A stretch of 16,710 nt of DNA from Flavobacteriaceae bacterium UBA3078 (GTDB lineage Bacteria > Bacteroidota > Bacteroidia > Flavobacteriales > Flavobacteriaceae): positions 1 through 16,710 of the forward strand of contig DFBO01000106.1 in assembly GCA_002366675.1 (NCBI GenBank), in the 5' to 3' direction. The position numbers were made by a program, and so were the translations under genes. Positions 1-5,887 of this stretch are shown piece by piece (within the stretch, counting starts at the first letter, position 1; every line of letters begins with the position of its first letter). Under the pieces are notes generated by a model. The model did not search any database, was not told where the DNA came from, and was given only the letters and a program-made list of their open reading frames with translations.

Positions 1-326
1 GTATATTCAGAATCTTCACCAGAATTGGTTTCACTTAATAAACCAGCAATTTCTTCACGAAGTATTTTGTTAAGTTCGTCTGTTCCAAGATATTTATCTT
101 GTTGCACACGAGCTTCAATACGCTTAATTACTTTAAGGGTCGTATTTACACCAACATCACTAGTAACTAGAATTTCTTCCAGATTATCTAAAACCTCATC
201 ATCAACTTTAGATTTTCCAGCAACCGCTTTACTTAACTTATTAAGAAAATTGGTTTTAGATTTTTCTAACCCTTTATCAAGTGTTTCTTTTTTTTCTGAA
301 GAAAATATTTTTTTAAAAAAACTCAT
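1..326 (-). CDS. ftsY: Signal recognition particle receptor FtsY, N-terminal part (cut by window edge)
   Basis: FtsY is the membrane-associated GTPase that receives the SRP-ribosome complex and delivers nascent membrane proteins to the Sec translocon. The minus-strand frame starts at ATG 326-324 (MSFFKKIFSSEKKETLDKGL) and stays open for 108 codons to the window edge. What is visible is the short basic lead-in and the helical N domain, with the family-typical stretches KVDDEVLDNLEEILVTSDVG and DKYLGTDELNKILREEIAGL; the GTPase G domain lies outside the window. Bacteroidota FtsY lacks the long acidic A domain of E. coli, and that fits here. It lies downstream of rpmB-rpmG-DUF4295, a cluster order usual in this phylum, but a hairpin at 423-451 separates it from them, so it may depend partly on readthrough or on an unrecognised promoter. 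Confidence 0.93.
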   Translation of the reverse strand, partial: MSFFKKIFSSEKKETLDKGLEKSKTNFLNKLSKAVAGKSKVDDEVLDNLEEILVTSDVGVNTTLKVIKRIEARVQQDKYLGTDELNKILREEIAGLLSETNSGEDSEY

Positions 327-422
327 TTTATTATTAATTCAATTACATTTTCTATATCAAAAGTCTTGCCTCAATATATTAGCTGAACATTTGTCATTAA
401 AACTAGCGTAAATATAAAATAA

Positions 423-451
423 AAGCTGCCTTCTAAAATAGAAAGCAGCTT
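423..451 (-). terminator. Intrinsic terminator between the DUF4295 gene and ftsY
   Basis: The arms AAGCTGCCTTCT (423-434) and AGAAAGCAGCTT (440-451) form a 12-bp stem with one mismatch position, which becomes a G-U pair in minus-strand RNA. On the minus strand it is followed by a T-rich run (TTTATTTTATATTTA). It sits 23 nt past the stop of the DUF4295 gene and would partly or fully end the ribosomal-protein transcript before ftsY. Confidence 0.65.
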
Positions 452-473
452 AAAATATTATATATAAGTAAGA

Positions 474-626
474 TTATTGTTTAGATAACCACTCGTTTAC
501 TTGTTCTGGTGACATAATTGATTCAACAAACATGTAAGCCCCAGTTTTAGGAGATCTTACCATTTTGATTGCCTTTGTTAGTCTTTTTGATCCTGTTTGT
601 AAGGATGCTACAGATTTCTTTGCCAT
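474..626 (-). CDS. DUF4295 family small protein
   Basis: A 50-codon minus-strand gene starting MAKKSVASLQTGSKRLTKAI and ending SPEQVNEWLSKQ. It matches the DUF4295 family, very small basic proteins encoded in Bacteroidota almost always next to rpmB and rpmG. The function is not established; the basic composition, size and placement between ribosomal protein genes suggest a ribosome-associated or phylum-specific ribosomal role, which is inference. Its start lies 19 nt after the rpmG stop, so it is cotranscribed. No membrane segment, signal peptide or Cys pair is visible. Confidence 0.9.
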   Translation of the reverse strand: MAKKSVASLQTGSKRLTKAIKMVRSPKTGAYMFVESIMSPEQVNEWLSKQ

Positions 627-645
627 GATCTAATGTTGTTTGTAG

Positions 646-828
646 TTATTTAATTTCTTTATGAACAGTCATTTTCTTTAAGATAGGATTGAATTTTTTA
701 ATTTCCATTCTATCAGGCGTGTTCTTTTTATTCTTAGTAGTAATATATCTAGAAGTTCCTGGTTTTCCAGACTCTTTATGCTCAGTGCACTCTAAAATTA
801 CTTGTATTCTGTTACCTTTCTTTGCCAT
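646..828 (-). CDS. rpmG: 50S ribosomal protein L33
   Basis: The 60-residue protein MAKKGNRIQVILECTEHKES... has the usual L33 length and ends in the conserved NTPDRMEIKKFNPILKK region. L33 binds 23S rRNA near the E site of the large subunit. Only one Cys (residue 14) is present, so the paired CxxC knuckles of zinc-binding L33 are missing: this is the zinc-independent C- form. It starts 24 nt after the rpmB stop and is followed by the DUF4295 gene in one transcription unit. Confidence 0.97.
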   Translation of the reverse strand: MAKKGNRIQVILECTEHKESGKPGTSRYITTKNKKNTPDRMEIKKFNPILKKMTVHKEIK

Positions 829-852
829 TTTCTTAACTTTTAATTGAGTCTA

Positions 853-1089
853 TTATTTTAAAAACCCTTTAGATTTAGCTTCTTTAATTGCAGCAGTAAT
901 ACCAATTTTATTAATTGTTTTTAATGCAGCAGCAGAAACTTTTAAAGTTACCCACTTATCTTCTTCAGGAAGATAAAAACGCTTTTTGATTAAATTTGCA
1001 TCAAATTTACGCTTAGTTCTATTCATTGCGTGAGATACGTTGTTTCCAACCATCGCTTTCTTTCCAGTAAGTTCACAAACTCTTGACAT
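853..1089 (-). CDS. rpmB: 50S ribosomal protein L28
   Basis: The 78-residue protein MSRVCELTGKKAMVGNNVSH... carries the L28 signature: the N-terminal CxLTGK turn, the basic stretch NRTKRKFDANLIKKRF, and the C-terminal KTINKIGITAAIKEAKSKGF helix. It is a large-subunit protein required for normal 70S assembly in other bacteria. The second Cys of a CxxCGK zinc site is Thr here, so it is also a C- form, matching L33. It is the first gene of the unit rpmB-rpmG-DUF4295, with a promoter about 70 nt upstream. Confidence 0.97.
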   Translation of the reverse strand: MSRVCELTGKKAMVGNNVSHAMNRTKRKFDANLIKKRFYLPEEDKWVTLKVSAAALKTINKIGITAAIKEAKSKGFLK

Positions 1090-1159
1090 TTCTTCTAACT
1101 TTAAAATTGTTATATGCTCTGTTTTCTAAAAATCCATCATGGATATTTTAAACAGGCTG

Positions 1160-1190
1160 CAAATTTAGTAAAACTTTACAATATCAACAA
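1160..1190 (-). promoter_or_regulatory. Promoter of the rpmB-rpmG-DUF4295 unit
   Basis: On the minus strand a -7 box TAAATTTG (1167-1160) matches TAnnTTTG, the Bacteroidota housekeeping consensus. Two candidate -33 TTG triplets (1190-1188 and 1187-1185) lie 20 and 17 nt upstream of it. It sits in the 111-nt gap between cinA and rpmB and predicts a leader of about 65 nt, so the ribosomal genes need not depend on the cinA transcript. Confidence 0.6.
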
Positions 1191-1200
1191 ACTAAAATTG

Positions 1201-2448
1201 TTACTTTTTTAAAATTTCTTTTTGAAGCATTTCAAAAGCTTTATTTACAGCTTTTCTAATGACTTTAGTTCGATGGTTTCCAAAGTTAAATTCTTCTGAA
1301 TAAACATAGTTTTTTGTAGCAATAGCAATAAAAACAGTTCCAACTTCAGCATTAGAATCTCCTTTGTCTGGTCCAGCATTTCCTGTAGTTGAAATAGCAT
1401 AATCTGTTTGAAACAAGTCTAAAACATTTTTAGCCATAGCTTCTGCTACATGAGAACTAACAACCGAATAGCTGTTAATTGTTTCCTCAGGAACTTTTAA
1501 AATATCTATTTTAGTTTGAGTAGCATAACTTACCACACTGCCTTTAAAATATTTTGATGCTCCAGGATTTGCAGTAAACGATTCAGCTATTTTACCTCCT
1601 GTACAACTTTCGGCTGTTGCTACTGTTTTTCCAAGCTGTACTAATTGATTTCCTAAAACAGCTTCAATAGAATCGTCTGATTCAAAACCAACAAAAATAT
1701 CTTTAATTTGTGGCAAAAGTTTATTTATTTGGCTTTGCATTTCAGTTTCAACTAAAGCTTTATCCATGTCTTTTGCAGACAAACGCAAACGCACACGGCC
1801 TAATCCTGGCAAGTAAGCCAGTTTCATGAAATTTGGCAGATTATCTTCGAATTCTTCTATTCTTTCAGCTAAAGAACTTTCACCTAAACCATAGGTTAAA
1901 ATGGTTGTATGCTTTATAAATGGAAATTGATACGCTTCTCTTAATTTAGGAATTACTTGGCTCTCCATTAGCGCTTTCATCTCGAATGGAACTCCTGGAA
2001 GCGAAATAAATACTTTTCCGTTTTGTTCCATCCACATTCCTGGTGCACTACCATTAACATTCATCAATACTTGGGCTTTTGATGGCACCAAAGCCTGATC
2101 TATATTTACTTGTGCTAAAGGTTGTTTGATGTAAGTTTTCCAAAGATGCTGGATGTTTTGTAAAACGGCATCACTTTGAATTAAGGTATCATTAAAATAA
2201 TCTGCAATGGTTCTCTTGGTAATATCGTCCTTTGTTGGACCTAATCCTCCAGTAACAACAATAATATCAGCATTTTCTTCAGCTTCTTTTAAGGCTTTTA
2301 AAATATGAGTTTTATCATCTTGAATGGAGGTTATTTGATAAACAGAAACTCCAATATTGTTTAAAGCTTTACTTATAAAAGCTGAATTGGTATCTACAAT
2401 TTGACCAATAAGAATTTCATCTCCTATGGTAATAATTTCTGCTTGCAT
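1201..2448 (-). CDS. cinA: CinA family protein (competence/damage-inducible protein A; nicotinamide-nucleotide amidase)
   Basis: This is a 415-residue two-domain CinA. Residues 1 to about 165 form the MoCF/molybdopterin-binding-like domain (IGDEILIGQIVDTNSAFIS and VTGGLGPTKDD near 65-75), followed by a linking region. Residues from about 258 form the PncC amidase domain, with AESCTGG at 279-285 (candidate nucleophile Ser281), VVSYATQTK at 305-313 and TTGNAGP at 354-360. PncC converts NMN to nicotinate mononucleotide, recycling the pyridine nucleotide released by NAD-dependent DNA ligase; the N-terminal domain of CinA-type proteins has ADP-ribose pyrophosphatase activity in studied members. 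The start codon overlaps the stop of the upstream Hpt gene as TAATG, implying translational coupling. In this phylum the link to competence is not demonstrated. Confidence 0.95.
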   Translation of the reverse strand: MQAEIITIGDEILIGQIVDTNSAFISKALNNIGVSVYQITSIQDDKTHILKALKEAEENADIIVVTGGLGPTKDDITKRTIADYFNDTLIQSDAVLQNIQHLWKTYIKQPLAQVNIDQALVPSKAQVLMNVNGSAPGMWMEQNGKVFISLPGVPFEMKALMESQVIPKLREAYQFPFIKHTTILTYGLGESSLAERIEEFEDNLPNFMKLAYLPGLGRVRLRLSAKDMDKALVETEMQSQINKLLPQIKDIFVGFESDDSIEAVLGNQLVQLGKTVATAESCTGGKIAESFTANPGASKYFKGSVVSYATQTKIDILKVPEETINSYSVVSSHVAEAMAKNVLDLFQTDYAISTTGNAGPDKGDSNAEVGTVFIAIATKNYVYSEEFNFGNHRTKVIRKAVNKAFEMLQKEILKK

Positions 2449-2789
2449 TACAAATTAAAATCTGCTTTTAACTCTTCTGTAGCATTATTAACTGCAGCTA
2501 AAACTATGGTTAATCTATCTGAAATATCTAAATCTGTTTTTTCAAATTTCCCCCAATCCTGCACTTCTATTAAGTCTTGAAGAACACCTAGTTCGAATAA
2601 ATCGATTGTTGGTTTCATTTTATGTGCTGCTTGATAGGCATTATAATGGTCATTATTTGCTACAGCTTCTTTTAATCGTTCGGCATCTTCTGGCACTTCT
2701 TCTAAAAAAGCAGCAGCTAAAGTTGCTACAAACTCCTCATCTCCATCGGCTAATTCTCTTACTCTATATAATTTATAATGTTGTTCCAT
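2448..2789 (-). CDS. Hpt (histidine phosphotransfer) domain protein
   Basis: This is a 113-residue soluble helical protein made of a single Hpt domain. The sequence AYQAAHKMKPTIDLFEL carries the phospho-accepting position, with His56 followed by Lys57 and Lys59 as in HxxK/R-type Hpt sites. Flanking amphipathic helices (about 15-45 and 66-110) complete the expected four-helix bundle. Hpt domains relay phosphate between hybrid histidine kinases and response regulators, but no kinase or regulator is encoded in the window. Pro60 follows the site where small residues are usual. It starts immediately after the FAH stop (TAA then ATG) and its own stop overlaps the cinA start, so it is embedded in a tight operon with metabolic genes. 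Partner unknown. Confidence 0.8.
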   Translation of the reverse strand: MEQHYKLYRVRELADGDEEFVATLAAAFLEEVPEDAERLKEAVANNDHYNAYQAAHKMKPTIDLFELGVLQDLIEVQDWGKFEKTDLDISDRLTIVLAAVNNATEELKADFNL

Positions 2790-3401
2790 TTATTTTACTG
2801 TTATTGAAAACATTTGCTTGTCTTCTATGTATCCTACTAATTTATCGTTAGCAACTACCTTGCCAACTCCTGCTGGTGTTCCTGTAAAGATAATATCTCC
2901 AATCTTTAAAGTGAAATATTTTGAGATATATTCTATCAATTCATCTATTTTCCAGAGCATGTGACTGGTATTTCCTGTTTGAACTAGGTCTTCATTTTTT
3001 TGCAATGTGAAAGACATGTTGTTTACATCCTTAACATCTTCTTTAGATATCCAACTACCTATAACTGCTGCTCCATCAAAGGCTTTAGCTTTTTCCCAAG
3101 GCAAACCCTTTTCTTTTAGTTTGGCTTGCAAATCGCGAGCTGTAAAATCGATACCTAAACCAATTTCACTATAATATTTATGAGCAAATTTTTTATCGAT
3201 ATGTTTTCCTACTTTATTTATTTTTATCAAAACCTCAACTTCATGATGCACATCTTCAGAAAAATCTGGAATAAAAAATGGTTGCTTCTTTAAAAGAATG
3301 GCAGTATCTGGTTTTAAAAATACTACTGGATCTGTTGGCTTTTCGTTTTCCAACTCTTTAATATGATCTGTATAATTTCGTCCGATGCAAATAAGTTTCA
3401 T
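2790..3401 (-). CDS. Fumarylacetoacetate hydrolase family protein (FAHD1-like acylpyruvase)
   Basis: The 203-residue protein begins MKLICIGRNYTDHIKELENE, the short-form FAH fold start, with no N-terminal extension. Visible family positions are the metal-binding glutamates in HHEVEVLIKI (Glu54 and Glu56), Asp85 in GIDFTARDLQ, the lid-adjacent GLPWEKAKAFDGAAVIG, and the C-terminal GDIIFTGTPAGVGKV loop. This subfamily hydrolyses acylpyruvates or decarboxylates oxaloacetate with Mg2+ or Mn2+; which substrate applies cannot be read from sequence. It starts 1 nt after the exonuclease stop and abuts the Hpt gene, so it is the second gene of the exonuclease-FAH-Hpt-cinA operon. Confidence 0.9.
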   Translation of the reverse strand: MKLICIGRNYTDHIKELENEKPTDPVVFLKPDTAILLKKQPFFIPDFSEDVHHEVEVLIKINKVGKHIDKKFAHKYYSEIGLGIDFTARDLQAKLKEKGLPWEKAKAFDGAAVIGSWISKEDVKDVNNMSFTLQKNEDLVQTGNTSHMLWKIDELIEYISKYFTLKIGDIIFTGTPAGVGKVVANDKLVGYIEDKQMFSITVK

Positions 3402-3402
3402 C

Positions 3403-4179
3403 TTAGTCCAATTTATTATTAAAAGACCTTAATTTAATAGAGGTTAACACCTTTTTAGTGTAAAGAGGAAAATCGGCATTCAATATCCAACCAAAATATC
3501 CAGGTTCATTTTCTAAAACATCTACTACGCGTTTCCCTTTATGTTTTCCGAAAGAAAAACACTCTTCACCTTCTTTATTATAAATTAAAAACCCTGCAAA
3601 ATCTGCAAACTTTTTTCGAGAGCTAAATTCTGCTAAAAATTTCGTGTCGTTTTCTAAATCGCTGTATTTATCAACTTGAGCCTTTAACACTTCGTAAGTA
3701 GCCAGAGTATCTGCTTCTGCACTATGTGCATCTTCCAGGTTTTTATCGCAATAAAATTTATAAGCAGCTACAAGCGTTCTTTGTTCCATTTTATGAAAAA
3801 TAGTTTGAACGTCTACAGACAATCTGTTTTTCATGTCAAAATCGATGTCAGCACGAAGCATTTCTTCAGCTAAAAGTGGGATATCGAATCTATTGGAATT
3901 AAAACCTCCTAAATCTGAATCCTTAATCATGTTATGAATCTCTTTAGCCAACTCACTAAAAGTTGGTTTATCTGCAACATCTTCATCTGAGATTCCATGA
4001 ATATCTATTACTTCTGCAGGAATAGGAATGGTAGGATTTACCAAACGCGTGTAGTTTTCTTCCTTTCCATCTGGATAAACTTTTAGGATAGAAATTTCTA
4101 CTATTCTGTCTTTAGAAATGTTAATTCCAGTGGTTTCCAAATCGAAAAAACAGATAGGTTTTGTAAGATTAAGTTGCAT
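3403..4179 (-). CDS. DEDDh 3'-5' exonuclease with ExoX-like C-terminal module
   Basis: This is a 258-residue protein with a full RNase T/DnaQ-type exonuclease domain (about 8-170). Exo I is FFDLETTG with Asp13 and Glu15, Exo II is GFNSNRFDIPLL with Asp99, and Exo III is HSAEAD with His152 and Asp157, giving a complete DEDDh set. A short C-terminal module (about 205-250) contains FSFGKHKGK and GYFGWIL, like the tail module seen in ExoX-type nucleases and thought to bind nucleic acid. It probably removes nucleotides from DNA 3' ends in repair or proofreading; it is a free-standing enzyme, not part of a PolC-type polymerase. First gene of the operon, with a -7 box 16 nt upstream of the start. 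Confidence 0.9.
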   Translation of the reverse strand: MQLNLTKPICFFDLETTGINISKDRIVEISILKVYPDGKEENYTRLVNPTIPIPAEVIDIHGISDEDVADKPTFSELAKEIHNMIKDSDLGGFNSNRFDIPLLAEEMLRADIDFDMKNRLSVDVQTIFHKMEQRTLVAAYKFYCDKNLEDAHSAEADTLATYEVLKAQVDKYSDLENDTKFLAEFSSRKKFADFAGFLIYNKEGEECFSFGKHKGKRVVDVLENEPGYFGWILNADFPLYTKKVLTSIKLRSFNNKLD

Positions 4180-4195
4180 AACTTATAATTTTAGG

Positions 4196-4203
4196 CAAAG
4201 ATA
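4196..4203 (-). promoter_or_regulatory. -7 promoter box of the exonuclease-FAH-Hpt-cinA operon
   Basis: TATCTTTG on the minus strand, followed by CC, matches TAnnTTTG and lies 16 nt before the exonuclease ATG. No convincing TTG is found 17-21 nt upstream, so the call rests on the -7 box and its position. Confidence 0.45.
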
Positions 4204-4404
4204 ATGAGAATAAATAAAAACGGCTATCTATCACCTAAAACAAATTGATGAAATTGGGCTTTAAAAGATAATTAGCAGAACTTCGTTTAACTGATAATGC
4301 AAATAATATGTATTAAACTTATTTCAGTATTAAAACGGATTTATATCTTGACATTAGCAACACATAAAAAAATAGAAATATTTATATGATAAATGGATGA
4401 AAAC
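4204..4404. other. Gene-free spacer upstream of the exonuclease operon
   Basis: Together with the flanking promoter box, terminator and repeat, this makes a 311-nt gap between the E2 gene and the exonuclease. It is AT-rich, has no open frame with a plausible start and no stable hairpin. I see nothing that can be named in this stretch. Confidence 0.5.
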
Positions 4405-4406
4405 AA

Positions 4407-4434
4407 AAAAGCACAATTTTAGGATTGTGCTTTT
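4407..4434 (-). terminator. Intrinsic terminator of the E2 gene
   Basis: The arms AAAAGCACAAT (4407-4417) and ATTGTGCTTTT (4424-4434) form a perfect 11-bp stem with a 6-nt loop. Minus-strand RNA continues into TTTTTTGTTTT, and the hairpin lies 57 nt past the E2 stop. The plus strand also has a T-run, so it may work in both directions. Confidence 0.8.
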
Positions 4435-4446
4435 CTGTTTTTATAT

Positions 4447-4491
4447 GAGATTCTTCGCTATGCTCTAAATGACAAATTCGCAGGAATTTGT
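4447..4491. repeat. Compound palindromic repeat abutting the E2 stop codon
   Basis: Two elements lie side by side. 4447-4474 (GAGATTCTTCGC...AAATGACA) resembles the element inside the E2 coding region at 5255-5283, sharing the GAGA start, CTTCG or CTCG core, TGCTC or GCGCTC centre and TGACA end. 4472-4491 is a perfect inverted repeat, ACAAATTC and GAATTTGT around GCAG, whose last base is the first base of the E2 stop codon. Short repeats of these types recur in intergenic DNA of many flavobacteria (recalled, not checked here). Confidence 0.5.
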
Positions 4492-5807
4492 TAGATTTCT
4501 CTATTAGAATCCCAAGCTTCTAAATAATCTTTTACGGCTTTTACAAATTGGCCTCCAAGAGCTCCATTTACAACTCTGTGGTCGTAAGAATGAGATAAGA
4601 ACATTCTGTAACGGATCCCTATAAAATCGCCTTCAGGAGTTTCTACAACTGCTGGTACTTTTCTAATAGCTCCAAGAGCTAAAATACCTACTTGTGGTTG
4701 ATTGATAATTGGCGTTCCCATGATGCTACCAAAAGTACCAACATTGGTTACTGTATAAGTTCCTCCTTGAATATCGTCTGGTTTCAATTGGTTTAATCTA
4801 GCTCTGTTTGCTAAATCGTTTACCTTTTTAGTCATTCCAACTAAATTAAGCTGGTCAGCATCTTTAATAACAGGAACAATTAAGTTTCCATCGCCTAAAG
4901 CTGCAGCCATACCTAAATTGATATGTTTTTTCTTTACAATAGTATCTCCTTGAAGAGAAATATTCATCATTGGGAAATCGCGTAATGCTTTTGCAATCGC
5001 TTCCATAAAGATTGGTGTAAAGGTTAAATTTTCACCTTCACGTTTTGCAAAATCATCTTTTACTTTTTTACGCCAATTCCATATTTTAGTTACATCTGCC
5101 TCAATAAAACTTTGTACGTGAGCTGAAGTTTGAACCGACTCAACCATGTGATGTGCAATAATTTTGCCCATTCTGGTCATTTCTATAATCTCGTCGTCTC
5201 CACTCGCAACTGCATGAGGAGGAGTAGGTTTCTCTGTTTTGGCAGGAGTTGCTTGAGACTTCTCGACTGCGCTCGAAGTGACAACCTTTTTATTACCTCT
5301 TGACTCCAAATGAGCAAGGATATCATTTTTAGTTACACGACCATCTTTTCCAGTTCCAGCAAGGGTATCTAATTCTGCTTGAGTAACACCTTCTTTTTTA
5401 GCAATATTTTTAACTAAAGGCGAATAGAATCTATCTTCTGTAGAGCTAACAGAAATCACAGTTTCTTTTGCAACTTCAACCGTTTGTGCTACTTGAGCAA
5501 CAACAGCTTGTTCAGCAACTTGTGCTGGCTCAGCCTTAGGTGCAGTAACTTCAACACCACCACCACCTTCAGTTTCAATAACAGCAATAACTTGTCCTAC
5601 TTGAACCACATCGTCTACATTGAATAGTTTTTCAACTAATACACCATCAACTTCACTAGGTACTTCGCTATCTACTTTATCTGTTGCAATTTCTAAAACT
5701 GCCTCGTCTGCTTCTATGGTATCTCCTACTTCTTTTAACCAAGAAGTAATGGTTGCCTCTGCAACACTTTCACCCATTTTTGGAAGCTTTAATTCAAATT
5801 TTGCCAT
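4491..5807 (-). CDS. Dihydrolipoamide acyltransferase, E2 of a 2-oxo acid dehydrogenase complex
   Basis: A 438-residue E2 with the standard order. The lipoyl domain is 1-78, with Lys44 in EIATDKVDSEV as the lipoylated residue. An Ala/Val/Glu-rich hinge follows, then the peripheral subunit-binding domain at about 128-168 (YSPLVKNIAKKEGV...DGRVTKNDIL), a second linker at 169-205, and the catalytic domain from about 207 to 438. It moves acyl groups from E1 to CoA; the close similarity to flavobacterial branched-chain or broad-specificity E2 proteins suggests branched-chain keto acids, but no E1 or E3 gene is nearby to settle this. The catalytic motif reads SHSYDHRVVNGALGG: His410 is present, but the usual Asp of HxxxDG is Asn414. 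The second linker is partly encoded by a palindromic repeat (5255-5283). It has its own promoter and terminator. Confidence 0.93.
   Translation of the reverse strand: MAKFELKLPKMGESVAEATITSWLKEVGDTIEADEAVLEIATDKVDSEVPSEVDGVLVEKLFNVDDVVQVGQVIAVIETEGGGGVEVTAPKAEPAQVAEQAVVAQVAQTVEVAKETVISVSSTEDRFYSPLVKNIAKKEGVTQAELDTLAGTGKDGRVTKNDILAHLESRGNKKVVTSSAVEKSQATPAKTEKPTPPHAVASGDDEIIEMTRMGKIIAHHMVESVQTSAHVQSFIEADVTKIWNWRKKVKDDFAKREGENLTFTPIFMEAIAKALRDFPMMNISLQGDTIVKKKHINLGMAAALGDGNLIVPVIKDADQLNLVGMTKKVNDLANRARLNQLKPDDIQGGTYTVTNVGTFGSIMGTPIINQPQVGILALGAIRKVPAVVETPEGDFIGIRYRMFLSHSYDHRVVNGALGGQFVKAVKDYLEAWDSNREI
5255..5283. repeat. Palindromic TGTCA-ended repeat inside the E2 coding sequence
   Basis: A 29-bp element runs from GAGACTTCTCGACTG to GCTCGAAGTGACA on the plus strand. 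It folds as ACTT-CTCGA against TCGAAGT with a two-base bulge, and is richer in G+C than its surroundings. Read on the minus strand in frame it gives about VTSSAVEKS (near residues 176-184 of E2), in the flexible linker after the subunit-binding domain. It resembles the element just past the same gene's stop codon. Confidence 0.6.
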
Positions 5808-5844
5808 ATCTGTAATGGAATGCTTTTTTTTTAAATTATGACTG

Positions 5845-5852
5845 CAAAATTA
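5845..5852 (-). promoter_or_regulatory. -7 promoter box of the E2 gene
   Basis: TAATTTTG on the minus strand, followed by CAG, fits TAnnTTTG and would give a leader of roughly 30 nt before the ATG at 5807. The -33 TTG is not obvious. A small inverted repeat (AATGA and TCATT, 5852-5865) lies directly upstream. Confidence 0.4.
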
Positions 5853-5887
5853 ATGAAAAATCATTGAATCTATTACAGTTTCCTTAA

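Noticed and set aside
25..411. Plus-strand open frame of 128 codons at the left edge
   Set aside because: It is antisense to ftsY, whose protein sequence is clearly recognisable; the plus-strand product is Ser/Leu-rich with no family resemblance.
1126..1150. ATCCAT/ATGGAT palindrome with a T-run in the rpmB leader, considered as a terminator or autoregulatory hairpin
   Set aside because: The arms are separated by one base, so only about four pairs can form once a real loop is allowed; too weak to call.
5852..5865. AATGA/TCATT inverted repeat upstream of the E2 promoter, considered as an operator
   Set aside because: Five-base arms in AT-rich DNA are expected by chance; no second copy was seen.
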